Below, piece after piece: positions 34,346 to 42,870 of a DNA stretch of 64,000 nucleotides. The stretch's first letter is position 1. Every line of letters begins with the position of its first letter. The DNA is taken from assembly GCA_031082425.1 (NCBI GenBank), contig JAVHLB010000002.1, positions 1 through 64,000 of the forward strand, given 5' to 3'. A program made the translations under genes and the position numbers. The notes under the pieces are model-generated. The model did not search any database. It saw nothing but the letters and a program-made list of their open reading frames with translations, and had not been told where the DNA came from. This stretch comes from Candidatus Edwardsbacteria bacterium (GTDB lineage: Bacteria; Edwardsbacteria; AC1; EtOH8).

Positions 34346-35614
34346 TCACAAACTCATTTCTACCGTCACCAACATCCCGGTATTCAGCATAAGCAGATGC
34401 TTATCATCATATGATAATAATTTTACCAATTTATAAGCAACAGGTCCAAAGCCGTTGTATATCTTCGAAGTCTGTTCCCAGTCTGGGACATATAATGTGC
34501 CCAACATATTATCCATGGCCCAAAAAACATAATCGCGGCTGTTGGACCAGCAGCAGCCGACCACAAATTGGCCGGCCAAGTCTCGACCGGAGGTGGCGCT
34601 GGTCCAACTGTCTTTTCTTACGATGGTATAGGTCAGGTCGTCTCGGCTGCTGAAGCCAACCTGGGTATATTCCCGGTCCCAAAAGATCGCGCCGGGAGAG
34701 TTCCCGGTGGTAAGATCTTTCAGTAATGCCCCGGTTTCCAGGTCGAACAGGCAAAATAAATTAGACCCGCTTAGCGTAACATATATCCTGGAGGGATCGC
34801 CTCTATCGAAGGAAATATCCGTCGGGCATCCGGGGGTATTGATGGTCTTGATCACCGAACATAACCTGGGATCTATCAGAAAAAGTTTTTTATTCAAACT
34901 GTCGGCCGCCACCAGTATATTGCCGTCCGGGGAGAAGGTCAAGGCCGAAAAATATTTTATATCGTTCAGCCTGATTTCGCGCACCAATTTACCGGACATT
35001 AATTCATACCCGGACAATTTTTCCAGGGTGTCCGATTTGATGGAGCTCTTTTCCAGGGTATCCGGACTTATTGTGGTGATGAAAACTCTGTTGGCAGAGC
35101 GGTGGGCGGCTATCAATCTCTGCGGCCCGCCGACGTCTATCCGCCCGGTCTCTGATATCTGCCCGCTGGCGTCTGCCCGGACTATGGTGATGGTTTTACC
35201 GTAATCGTTAGCGTTGGATAAAAAGATCTCCCCGGGTTCACCGGAAAGACACATATCCCCTGCCGTTATATCCAAGGTATCCTTTCTCAGCAGGGATATG
35301 GTGGAGAGGTCCTTATATACCCTCCTGGTCTGCCCGGGCTCGATCTCAAGCGAAAAATCCAGCGCTTTATAATTATTATACCTCAGGGTAAAATTATGCA
35401 GCCCCACCGTTATTCCGTCCATCTTTACCGGAGTTATCCGATGGGTCATATTGCCGTCCAGCAACACCTCTGCCCCAGGAGGATCGCTGCTGATATATAC
35501 CGAACCCACATCGGGATACACCGGCTTATGCCGGCACCCGGCAAATATCACCAGTCCGGCATAAGCAAAAACCAGCCGAAAGATCGTTCTTTTGCTAAAT
35601 CCGATATTCCTCAA
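34346..35614 (-). CDS. PEGA-domain lipoprotein with beta-propeller
   Basis: 422 residues with a lipobox (VIFAGC at about 22-27), so it is probably anchored in a membrane. A PEGA domain follows (about 38-105: GSVYISSDPPGAEVLLDGN, VGLHNFTLRYNNY). The rest (about 110-420) is a propeller-like set of repeats with YVTLSGSNLFCLFDLETGALLK and SPDGNILVAADSLNKKLFLIDP, as in YncE-type proteins. It overlaps the start of the FTR-like gene by 20 bases. The function is unknown; PEGA and propellers are common in surface-exposed or wall-associated proteins. The AT content is slightly higher than in the redox genes next door. Confidence 0.75.
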   Translation of the reverse strand: MRNIGFSKRTIFRLVFAYAGLVIFAGCRHKPVYPDVGSVYISSDPPGAEVLLDGNMTHRITPVKMDGITVGLHNFTLRYNNYKALDFSLEIEPGQTRRVYKDLSTISLLRKDTLDITAGDMCLSGEPGEIFLSNANDYGKTITIVRADASGQISETGRIDVGGPQRLIAAHRSANRVFITTISPDTLEKSSIKSDTLEKLSGYELMSGKLVREIRLNDIKYFSALTFSPDGNILVAADSLNKKLFLIDPRLCSVIKTINTPGCPTDISFDRGDPSRIYVTLSGSNLFCLFDLETGALLKDLTTGNSPGAIFWDREYTQVGFSSRDDLTYTIVRKDSWTSATSGRDLAGQFVVGCCWSNSRDYVFWAMDNMLGTLYVPDWEQTSKIYNGFGPVAYKLVKLLSYDDKHLLMLNTGMLVTVEMSL

Positions 35615-36095
35615 ACCTCTCCTTCTTGGCCCGGCAGATGGGACAGACCGGGGGGGCCTCCGGCCTGGCGCAGAGATACCCGCAGACCTGGCATCGCCAG
35701 GTCTTTATTTTATTTTCCCCTTGATCTTCGGGGATCTCATTATGAGCCTCCGAATCCTTGGATCCGGACTTGATTTCCTTTTCCCTTCTTTCCGGGATCG
35801 GTTCAGGGGATGAGCCCTGGTCGACATATTCCTGAGTGACATACAGCGCGCAATAGCAGCGCCCGTATTCCGCCAGGTCCGGATCGCGGTACTGGCAGGG
35901 GCAGATTATATCCTGATCCTGCATTCTGTCTCCCGAAGCCCTCCGGCAGGGGCAGTTCCAGTATCCCAGCTTCTCCTCGTTAACGGCAATGCCCTCTATG
36001 ATCCCTTCCAGGATCTCCCGGTCGGGATTCAGCAGATACCCCTCCTTATCGGCCAGCTCCCGGACCTCGGCCTCGATCTCCTTTATCTTCCTCAT
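35595..36095 (-). CDS. Ferredoxin:thioredoxin-reductase catalytic chain fused to a rubredoxin-like domain
   Basis: 166 residues. The N-terminal domain (about 1-95) has the three Cys-x-Cys pairs of the FTR beta subunit: CPC (48-50), CPC (65-67) and CYC (80-82). These hold the 4Fe-4S cluster and the redox disulfide. A charged linker (about 95-128) leads to a rubredoxin-like domain with CQVC (135-138) and CPIC (151-154), of the rubrerythrin C-terminal type. FTR passes electrons from ferredoxin to a disulfide partner. The next gene upstream is a glutaredoxin whose start overlaps this one by four bases, so that product is the likely acceptor. No FTR variable (alpha) chain is visible in the window. 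Confidence 0.9.
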   Translation of the reverse strand: MRKIKEIEAEVRELADKEGYLLNPDREILEGIIEGIAVNEEKLGYWNCPCRRASGDRMQDQDIICPCQYRDPDLAEYGRCYCALYVTQEYVDQGSSPEPIPERREKEIKSGSKDSEAHNEIPEDQGENKIKTWRCQVCGYLCARPEAPPVCPICRAKKERFEEYRI

Positions 36096-36370
36096 GACAA
36101 TGCCTTCCTGATCTCCGGCTCCTTGAAGCCCACTATAACCCGTTTGCCATCTATCACCATGGTGGGGAAGGTCCGGCCGGGGTTGTACCGCCCCACCTGG
36201 TCCATGGCCCGCTCCTCTTCCTCCCCATCCAGCAGGTCGACGAAGAGGTATTCATATTCGACATCAAGGGTGTCCAGCAGTTTTTTCGTCTTCCGGCACC
36301 AAACGCAGGTGGACAGGGCATACAGCATGATCTGGTGGACCCGGTTGGCCCCTTTGACTTTGTTGGCCAT
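36092..36370 (-). CDS. Glutaredoxin-like protein
   Basis: 92 residues with the redox site CVWC (22-25) after a LYALST strand, and the cis-proline loop TFPTMVIDG (about 68). It is of the glutaredoxin/NrdH-like small type. A clear GAGGAG ribosome site precedes the ATG. It is translationally coupled to the FTR-rubredoxin gene by a four-base overlap, which suggests an FTR-to-glutaredoxin electron path like that described for some archaea and anaerobes. Two DOMON genes lie upstream in the same unit. Confidence 0.9.
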   Translation of the reverse strand: MANKVKGANRVHQIMLYALSTCVWCRKTKKLLDTLDVEYEYLFVDLLDGEEEERAMDQVGRYNPGRTFPTMVIDGKRVIVGFKEPEIRKALS

Positions 36371-36379
36371 AACAACTCC

Positions 36380-36961
36380 TCACTTGCCGGTTTTCTCGGC
36401 TTCTCTGGCCAGCAGCAGCATATTTGCCGACTTCTTGGTATGCTTGGAAATTTTTACTTTGTCCTTATGATAGGCCAGCAGGAACGGAAGGTTTTGTCCC
36501 GGCTTGATCTCCTTGCCGTTGGAAAGTTTCAGGGGGAGGATAAATTCCAATATTGTCCGGCCCTCCGCCGCTGCCGCTTTTCCGGCCGCCAATTTGGGCT
36601 TTTCAACCGGGGCATGGCGAAAGAAAGCCTTTCCCAGATGCTCCTCCGCCACCCACTGCCCGGCGCCATCCTTAAAGCCTATTATCATGTCGGCCCCGTT
36701 CATCTTGCCCGACCCCAGTCCGATGGCCAGCCAGCCCGATCCCGGACTTTTCAGGGCCGCTTGGAGGTTGAAGCTGTCGGCCTGCCAGAAAACCATGATG
36801 CCGGTAACAGGATCGGTAAAAGAATGCCGGTACTCGTCCTTATCTATCTTGCCGTCCACCGTGCTGGAGCATCGATCATATTGAGGCAGGAGGCATATGG
36901 TCTCTCCGCCCCAGGCCGATATCGACAGCAACAGACAGAGTATCGAGAACACTGTCTTCAT
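36380..36961 (-). CDS. Periplasmic DOMON-domain protein 1
   Basis: 193 residues. The true start is the ATG at 36959-36961: it opens a signal peptide (MKTVFSILCLLLSISAWG, cleavage near GGE) after a strong GAGGAG ribosome site. The remainder is a DOMON beta-sandwich: DGKIDKDEYRHSFTD, GWLAIGLGSGKMNGADMIIGF, the EEHLGKA strand and ILEFILPLKLSNG. DOMON domains bind haem or sugars, and the methionine in GADMIIG and the histidine in the HAP loop could be ligands. The neighbour at 36981-37616 is a paralogue. The pair sits in the FTR-glutaredoxin operon and may act in extracytoplasmic electron transfer. Confidence 0.78.
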   Translation of the reverse strand: MKTVFSILCLLLSISAWGGETICLLPQYDRCSSTVDGKIDKDEYRHSFTDPVTGIMVFWQADSFNLQAALKSPGSGWLAIGLGSGKMNGADMIIGFKDGAGQWVAEEHLGKAFFRHAPVEKPKLAAGKAAAAEGRTILEFILPLKLSNGKEIKPGQNLPFLLAYHKDKVKISKHTKKSANMLLLAREAEKTGK

Positions 36962-36980
36962 TTGGCTCCTCCTCGGTAAA

Positions 36981-37616
36981 TTATTTTTCATCGGTTTTTT
37001 TGATGGTATCGGTCTGGGAACTGGTCTGCACGGGCATATCGTCGGCCCTCTCCGGTTTTCCCAGCAGCAGGGTCCCGGTGTTCTTTTTGGAAGGACGGCC
37101 CTTGAAGGAGGTTTTTTTGCTGTGAAAGGCCAGAACATATGACATCGGCTGGCCCGGCACTATCACCTGCCCGTTGGAAAGGGCCAGGGGCATGGCGAAT
37201 TCTATGACGGTGCCGGTGGGATTGGATCCGGTGGCAAAGTTCACCAGGGAGGGCTTGTCTATGGGCTTGTGGGTGGAGACCCAGCTGCCCACATGTTCGT
37301 CCACCCTTCCGCCGCCTGGTTTGTGGTATCCGATGACCATGGAGGTCCCCCTGATCTTGCTGTTGCCGAAGGCGATGGCCACCCATCCCCGGGCCGGGCT
37401 CTGCAGGGCGACATACAGCAGCCTGCCGTCGCTCACCCAGCTGACGCCGATGCCGGTCTGGGAATCCACGAAATTGGTGGGGTATTCCTCCGGCCCCACC
37501 TGCCCGTCTACCTTGACGCTTACCGTGTTCAGATTCAGTATGCCGTGCGGTTTGCTTTGGGCCCAGCAGAACGAAGCCGATAAAAGGCTTAACGAAATCA
37601 AAATAAGTTTTTTCAT
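36981..37616 (-). CDS. Periplasmic DOMON-domain protein 2
   Basis: About 211 residues. The ATG at 37614-37616 has an AGGAGA site and opens a signal peptide (MKKLILISLSLLSASFCWA). The DOMON pattern repeats that of the downstream gene: VDGQVGPEEYPTNF, GWVAIAFGNSKIRGTSMVIGY, DEHVGSW, IEFAMPLALSNGQVIVPG. Identity to its paralogue is moderate, so the duplication is old. A lysine- and threonine-rich tail (DTIKKTDEK) follows. The methionine and histidine positions are kept, consistent with a shared ligand. The gene begins about 35 bases below the flavin-reductase stop. Confidence 0.78.
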   Translation of the reverse strand: MKKLILISLSLLSASFCWAQSKPHGILNLNTVSVKVDGQVGPEEYPTNFVDSQTGIGVSWVSDGRLLYVALQSPARGWVAIAFGNSKIRGTSMVIGYHKPGGGRVDEHVGSWVSTHKPIDKPSLVNFATGSNPTGTVIEFAMPLALSNGQVIVPGQPMSYVLAFHSKKTSFKGRPSKKNTGTLLLGKPERADDMPVQTSSQTDTIKKTDEK

Positions 37617-37651
37617 TTTTTGTCTCCTTGAATTTATATTTTTGGTCATTT

Positions 37652-38161
37652 TTATTTTGCCAGGCAGTTGAGCACCTCTCCCACATACATCCGGTGATAG
37701 TCCTTGATGGGGTAGTTCTTGTGGATCTCGGGGTCCAGAAATTTCTGGGGATCGATATCATGGTAATATATCTTGCGGCATTCCAGCACCAGGCGGGCCT
37801 GCTCGTAATATACCGCCCCGGTCACCCCCGAAAGCGGGGTCAGTCCGGTCTCCTTGACCTTGTCGACGTTCCGTCCTGACTTGGTGCCGCAGAGCTCCAA
37901 CACCTTCCGGTATTTCTCCGGGTAAACCGAAAGGCTGTAATACTGCTCCCGCTCCATGAACCCGTAGGTATGGCGGTTGGGACGGACAAAGCAGAAGGCC
38001 ACCGGTCTGTGCCACAGTATCCCCAGCCCGCCCCAGCTGGCGGTCATGCTATTGAAGGAACCAGCTTTGCCGGCAGTTATCAGCATCCAATCCTTGTCGA
38101 TCAGCTTGAAAACATTATCGCCGATCTGCTCGGGGTCGATATTTTTAAACTGGTTTGCCAT
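37652..38161 (-). CDS. Flavin reductase-like FMN-binding split-barrel protein
   Basis: 169 residues. The family pattern is visible in WMLITAGKAGSFNSMTASWGGLGILWHRPVAFCFVRPNRHTYGF and the C-terminal HDIDPQKFLDPEIHKNYPIKDYHRMYVGEVL. This flavoredoxin/flavin-reductase split barrel is common in anaerobes and often binds FMN. It would carry electrons between NAD(P)H or ferredoxin partners and an acceptor. No catalytic motif beyond the fold is assignable. It lies between the DOMON pair and two SpoIIAA-like genes on the same strand, with short spacers. Confidence 0.87.
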   Translation of the reverse strand: MANQFKNIDPEQIGDNVFKLIDKDWMLITAGKAGSFNSMTASWGGLGILWHRPVAFCFVRPNRHTYGFMEREQYYSLSVYPEKYRKVLELCGTKSGRNVDKVKETGLTPLSGVTGAVYYEQARLVLECRKIYYHDIDPQKFLDPEIHKNYPIKDYHRMYVGEVLNCLAK

Positions 38162-38185
38162 GGATATTCCTCGCCTTCTGGTTTA

Positions 38186-38551
38186 TTATTCCTGTTCCGC
38201 CAGCCAGTCCAGGGCCCGGTCAATGCTGTCAAAAAGGTGGATCTTGCGCCCGATAAGCGTTGACAGAGTCTGGTAGACCACCTTCTTGATGCCGGTGATC
38301 CCCACCGCCGCGCTGGCCTTGATATGGGGGGTCACCTCCACCGAGAATTTTTTCAGGCGATCCACCGCCTGGGGCGAATAATGGGTGTTTACCAGCACGG
38401 TCAGCAGCAGCACCGATTTCTCAGGGCGGCCGGCGATGATGCCCTGGGTCCGGTCGAAGACGGCAATGTTCTCCTCGATGCTCTTGGAGTCGGTCAGGTC
38501 CTGTACCAGGATCTCCCGGCCTTTATGGTTCAGATATTTCACCCTTTCCAT
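38186..38551 (-). CDS. SpoIIAA/STAS-like protein A
   Basis: 121 residues, cytoplasmic. It has the STAS-like alternation of strands and helices: VKYLNHKGREILVQDLTD, then GRPEKSVLLLTVLVNTHYSP, the FSVEVTPHIKASAAVGITGIKKVV core and a final helix ALDWLAEQE. It matches the SpoIIAA-like/DUF4398-type 'STAS/SEC14' small proteins seen in anaerobes. A GGAGG site precedes the ATG by six bases. It is the second of a tandem pair (see 38573-38938), separated by 21 bases. STAS proteins bind nucleotides or partner kinases, but this role is not established for the family here. Confidence 0.75.
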   Translation of the reverse strand: MERVKYLNHKGREILVQDLTDSKSIEENIAVFDRTQGIIAGRPEKSVLLLTVLVNTHYSPQAVDRLKKFSVEVTPHIKASAAVGITGIKKVVYQTLSTLIGRKIHLFDSIDRALDWLAEQE

Positions 38552-38572
38552 CTATCGCCTCCTGGTTGATTA

Positions 38573-38938
38573 TTACTGCTGCCCGGCCAACCAATCCTTG
38601 GCCGCCTCCGCGTCGTCGAAGGGCATTATCTTCCGACCGGTTATCTTAATTATGGTGTTAAAAATCAGGCGCTTGATCCCGGACACCCCCACCACCGCGC
38701 TGGCTTTGATAAACGGTGTGTTCTCTTTGGAATATGTCTTGATGGCATCGGCCCCCGACGTGTCGTAATGGGTGCCGCTGACATTGGTCAACAATAGGAC
38801 CGATCCTAAGGCCTGGGTCTTGACCAGCCTGGTTCCGTTCTGCAGGGTGGCAATGCTCTCTTCCACATTTCTGATGCCGGAGATGTCCACCACCAGAATG
38901 TCCCTGTTTTTGTGTTTTACAAAATATACTCTTTCCAA
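38573..38938 (-). CDS. SpoIIAA/STAS-like protein B (paralogue of the preceding)
   Basis: 121 residues when read from the TTG at 38936-38938, giving exactly the length and register of the neighbouring paralogue (MERVYFVKHKNRDILVVDISG versus MERVKYLNHKGREILVQDLTD-like). A GGAGGG ribosome site sits five bases before that TTG, so I prefer it to an ATG six codons upstream that overlaps the oxidoreductase beta-subunit stop. Conserved features are NVSGTHYDTSGA, FIKASAVVGVSGIKRLIF and the closing DWLAGQQ. Tandem duplication is recent enough to keep the register. The operon link to a 2-oxoacid oxidoreductase is notable. Confidence 0.75.
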   Translation of the reverse strand: MERVYFVKHKNRDILVVDISGIRNVEESIATLQNGTRLVKTQALGSVLLLTNVSGTHYDTSGADAIKTYSKENTPFIKASAVVGVSGIKRLIFNTIIKITGRKIMPFDDAEAAKDWLAGQQ

Positions 38939-38952
38939 ATTACTCCCTCCGG

Positions 38953-39807
38953 TCATTTAAAATCATTTATCAGTGAATTTCTTTTTTCCTGCTCGATCTC
39001 TAGGTTCAGTAAGGATGTCCGGGAAATCTGGGGCAGCTGTTTTTCCAAGGGAACCCGGTTGTTTCTGTAGATGATGCCGGTCGGTATTTTGTCCCCCCAC
39101 TCCTGGGCCCTGGCCAAGGCCGCTGTCTTGTCGTAGGGGTCGTACTCCGGCGGCAGTTTATAAACCCTTTCCTGGTACCACTTGAGGGTGTTGACCTTGT
39201 TAAAGGTTATGCAGGGCTGGAGGATGTCGATGAACGAGAAGCCCGGGTTTTTCAGTCCCTCGATGATCAGTTCGGCCAACTGCCCGGCATCCCCGGCAAA
39301 CCCCCGGGCCACCATGGAACATTCACTGGCAATGGCCATGGTCAGGGGCTGTTCCGGGAAATTGAAATTGCCCAGCGGGGTGGTGGGGCTGGCAAAGCCC
39401 GATTCCGAGGTGGGCGAGGTCTGACCCTTGGTCAGCCCGTAGATCTGGTTGTTGTGGACCAGGTAGGTAAGGCCGATGTTCCGTCTGGCGGCATGGATGA
39501 AATGGTTGCCCCCCTCGGCATAGCCGTCTCCGTCGCCACCCTCGGCAATGACCTGGAGCTGGTGATTGGCCAGCTTGATCCCGGTGGCCACCGGCAGGGC
39601 CCGGCCGTGCAGACCGTTGAACAGATTGCATTTGAGATAATGCGGCAGCTTGGCCGCCTGGCCGATCCCGGAGCTGAAGACCGCCTGATGGGGCGGTATT
39701 TCCAGGTCGGATAGGGCCTGCTTGATGGCCTTCAGGATGGAGTGGTTGAAACAGCCGGGGCACCAGGCTATCTCATCCGGGCTGTTATAGATTTCGGGAT
39801 TAAGCAT
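38953..39807 (-). CDS. 2-oxoacid:ferredoxin oxidoreductase, beta subunit
   Basis: 284 residues. Cluster/TPP-site motifs are WCPGCFNH (about 15) and GGDGDGYAEGGNHF (about 95), followed by HNNQIYGLTKGQTSPTSESG, the classical thiamine-diphosphate-binding core of KorB/PorB. It oxidises 2-oxoglutarate or a related 2-oxoacid with reduction of ferredoxin, together with the gamma-alpha subunit encoded at 42867-44621. The two subunit genes are not adjacent: a 3-kb surface-protein gene lies between them. The stop is followed by the STAS-like pair. The acyl substrate cannot be fixed from sequence. Confidence 0.92.
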   Translation of the reverse strand: MLNPEIYNSPDEIAWCPGCFNHSILKAIKQALSDLEIPPHQAVFSSGIGQAAKLPHYLKCNLFNGLHGRALPVATGIKLANHQLQVIAEGGDGDGYAEGGNHFIHAARRNIGLTYLVHNNQIYGLTKGQTSPTSESGFASPTTPLGNFNFPEQPLTMAIASECSMVARGFAGDAGQLAELIIEGLKNPGFSFIDILQPCITFNKVNTLKWYQERVYKLPPEYDPYDKTAALARAQEWGDKIPTGIIYRNNRVPLEKQLPQISRTSLLNLEIEQEKRNSLINDFK

Positions 39808-39810
39808 ACT

Positions 39811-42800
39811 TCACCTGATTATCATCATCTTCTTGGACCGGGTAAGATCGGGGGTGCTGAGCCGGTAGAAATAAACGCCGCAGGGGACGGGACGGCCCTG
39901 CTGGTCCCGGCCATTCCAATAAACCGAATACTGTCCGGCGTTCTTTTCCTGGTTCACCAGGTCGATCACCTTCTGTCCGTATACGTTGTAGATCGAAATT
40001 GATACCCGGCCCCTGGCCGAACTGGAGTAATTGATACTGGTCCCGGCCTTAAAGGGATTGGGGTGATTCTGGGATACCAGGGATTCATATTTTTTTCCGG
40101 GGACAGGCGGCGATTGCCAGGGCTCCAGTATCCTGAGGATATCGGCACCATCGGAAATATAAATATTCTCCCCGGAAAGGGCCGCCGTCCAGATGCTGTT
40201 CCCGCTGCCGTAATGTCCGGTTTGCCGTGGCACTGACGGATCGCTTACATCGATGACCGCCAGGCCTGCCTGGCCACCGGCCACACAGACCGTACTGCCG
40301 CTGACAGCCAGTCCCCGGGCATAGCTGTCGGTGATGCAATATCCGGCCTCAGCGGGATGGTTGGGATCGGTGATATTGACGACCCTCAGACCGTGATAGC
40401 CGGCGGCCACGTAGGCATAGTTTCCTGAGATGGCGATATCATATGCCGTCCCCGGCAGGCTTAGGCTGGCGGTAAGAACAGGATTGGAGTTATCCGTAAT
40501 ATCTATAACCTGTATCCCGTTGGCGCCGTCGGCAATATAAGCAAAGTTGTCTTTCAGGTCCAGCCCGTAGGCATTGCCCGGCGTGTTGTAATATCCGGTT
40601 TCTGCCGGAGAGGTTCTGTCCGTGATATCAATTATTCTTAAGCCCTGGGATTCGTCGGCCAAATATGCGTGATCACCCGCCGTCATTACCTTGTAGGCAA
40701 AGCCGGGGCTGTCCCAGCTGCCGACCGCAATCGGCCTTGTCGGGTCCTTAACATTTATCAGGCTTAAGCCGCTGCCACCGTCAGCCACCGCAATAACGGT
40801 GTCCGCCATATCTATCCCGAAAGGAGTCCCGGCGGTCCGAATGTAATTTATCTCCTGAAGATTGTCGATCTCTGATATGTTCAGTATCCTTAGACCGGAG
40901 ACCGCATCCGCCACATAGGCCAGACTGTCCCTGATCAAAATGCCATAGACCGAAAGAGGGATGTCGTAGGCCCCGGTTTCGGTCAGAGCTGTCTTCTGGG
41001 CGACATCCACGATCCTGATGCCGGCCCGGCCGCACAGCAGATAGGCATAGTTGCCGTTGATCACCGCCGTTTCCATGGAATCGGGTACGGCATAAAATCC
41101 CAACCCGCCCATATCTTCCAGGTCCGACAGGCCGGCGACCTGCAGGCCCGCATATTTATCGGTGATATAACTGTAGCTTCCCGATACCGTCACATCCTTG
41201 GTCTTGGTGGAGGTAAAATACGTGCCATTGCCGAATTGATCGTACATTCGCAGCCCCTCATCGCCGCCGGAGACGTACAATCGGCCATCATTAAAATCCA
41301 CCGAATAATTATAATCCTTGGCCGAACGGCTTGCGTTGGGCCACAATAAAAACCTTATCTTGTTAAAAGCGAATGAATCTTCCACCACATAAATATCCTG
41401 ATAATCATAGCTGCCCATAGCCGTGTATAATGTAAGATAATAGTCTTTGTTGGCGATTATCGACCCCGCATATCCTTCCAGTTCTATCCGGGCCGTATCG
41501 ATCGGGATGGCGGGCGTTTGGACGGAGATCATGCTGACCCCGGAATCCCCGTCCGCCAGAAAGGCATACCTTCTCTTATCACTCATAACCGCGGTGGTCA
41601 CATCGCTGGCAAAGCCCGGACTGTCCCAGAAGCCTATCTCTACTGGGTTTACCGGGTCACTGATATCCACCACTCTTAAGCCCGCATTGCCGGCGGCGAC
41701 AAAGGCATAATTTACCGGGATGCTGACCGATGAGACAATGTCCGGGGAATTATAGCGCCCCGCGATTGTCGGCATGACCGGATTGCTGATATCGGCTATG
41801 CATAACCCGGAATCTACATCGCTGATGTAGGCATAGCTGCCCTTGATCAGCATGTTTTTGGCATAACCCGGGGTATCGAACTGTCCGGCCAATACCGGAT
41901 TGTGGATCTGCGATATTTCTATCACCCTTAACCCGCCTATCCTGTCGGCCAGATAAGCATGATCGTCTATAAGGCAAATATCCACCACGTTATGGGCTGT
42001 TTTAAAATACCCCGCCTCCCCGATCTTGCCTGAGGTGGCCGCATTTATGATCCTCAGCCCGGCGAAATCAGCGGCTACGAAGACATTATCCCCGGATCTG
42101 ACAGCCGCTTTGGCCTTGCTTGGCAACCTAAGCCGGGATGACGTCACCGGGACGGAGATATTGGAAATATCCAGAACCCTCAGGCCGGAGTCCCCGGCCG
42201 ATACATAGGCATAAATGCCTGAAACGGAAACATCGTAAACATACCCCAGGCTGTCATAGCTGGCGGCAAGTGCCGGTGAGGTCGGAAGGCTGATATCTAT
42301 TACCTTGACGCCGTTTTCCCCCGAAGCCAGGAAGGCATGATCTGCCCCCAGTCCCAGACCGGTTATCTCTCCCGGGAAATTTATCTTCCCCACCGGCACG
42401 GGATTGGCCGGATCGGTGATGTTCAGCACCGTCAGCCCCTGGCTGTCCACTGCCACATAGGCATACGGCCAATTGATCTCAATATCCCTGGCCCGCCCCT
42501 CCGTTTTGCAGGTTCCCAGGATACGAGTGCGGTAAGGGTCGGCCAGCTCGATGATGCTGACCCCGGAGGAGTCATTGGCAACATAGGCATAATTGCCGTA
42601 TGCGCATACCCTGTTGACATCGCCGGCCACGACGGTCTCGCCGGTAATGAACGGCCGGGCGGGATCATCGACATTGAGCAGATTGATCCGGCGTCCGCTG
42701 CCCATCAGGATATAGTTATGACCGTTGGCGGCGTATTTATTAACGGCGTTGGTAAGCCCGTAGTAGGGCCAGACCCCCACGGTCCTCAGGTTGAGGGAAT

Positions 42801-42870
42801 CCTGGGCCAGACACTCTCTGCTCAACAACGTCAACAGCAGACATATCGATATGTCCAATACTTTTTTCAT
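39811..42870 (-). CDS. LVIVD-repeat surface protein with FlgD-like C-terminal domain
   Basis: 1019 residues with a signal peptide (MKKVLDISICLLLTLLSREC, cleavage near LAQ). The body is roughly 20 LVIVD-type repeats, each with a pattern like 'YAYVAAGDSGLRVLDISDPxxP', forming large propellers. The C-terminus (about 940-1019) reads HPNPFKAGTSINYSSSARGRVSISIYNVYGQKV, then GVYFYRLSTPDLTRSKKMMIIR, a FlgD-like/T9SS-associated Ig module typical of secreted proteins of FCB-type bacteria. It is thus probably exported to the cell surface. Its ends touch both oxidoreductase subunit genes (a four-base overlap with the gamma-alpha gene, three bases from the beta gene). A link to metabolism is therefore suggested by operon structure only. 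Confidence 0.85.
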   Translation of the reverse strand: MKKVLDISICLLLTLLSRECLAQDSLNLRTVGVWPYYGLTNAVNKYAANGHNYILMGSGRRINLLNVDDPARPFITGETVVAGDVNRVCAYGNYAYVANDSSGVSIIELADPYRTRILGTCKTEGRARDIEINWPYAYVAVDSQGLTVLNITDPANPVPVGKINFPGEITGLGLGADHAFLASGENGVKVIDISLPTSPALAASYDSLGYVYDVSVSGIYAYVSAGDSGLRVLDISNISVPVTSSRLRLPSKAKAAVRSGDNVFVAADFAGLRIINAATSGKIGEAGYFKTAHNVVDICLIDDHAYLADRIGGLRVIEISQIHNPVLAGQFDTPGYAKNMLIKGSYAYISDVDSGLCIADISNPVMPTIAGRYNSPDIVSSVSIPVNYAFVAAGNAGLRVVDISDPVNPVEIGFWDSPGFASDVTTAVMSDKRRYAFLADGDSGVSMISVQTPAIPIDTARIELEGYAGSIIANKDYYLTLYTAMGSYDYQDIYVVEDSFAFNKIRFLLWPNASRSAKDYNYSVDFNDGRLYVSGGDEGLRMYDQFGNGTYFTSTKTKDVTVSGSYSYITDKYAGLQVAGLSDLEDMGGLGFYAVPDSMETAVINGNYAYLLCGRAGIRIVDVAQKTALTETGAYDIPLSVYGILIRDSLAYVADAVSGLRILNISEIDNLQEINYIRTAGTPFGIDMADTVIAVADGGSGLSLINVKDPTRPIAVGSWDSPGFAYKVMTAGDHAYLADESQGLRIIDITDRTSPAETGYYNTPGNAYGLDLKDNFAYIADGANGIQVIDITDNSNPVLTASLSLPGTAYDIAISGNYAYVAAGYHGLRVVNITDPNHPAEAGYCITDSYARGLAVSGSTVCVAGGQAGLAVIDVSDPSVPRQTGHYGSGNSIWTAALSGENIYISDGADILRILEPWQSPPVPGKKYESLVSQNHPNPFKAGTSINYSSSARGRVSISIYNVYGQKVIDLVNQEKNAGQYSVYWNGRDQQGRPVPCGVYFYRLSTPDLTRSKKMMIIR

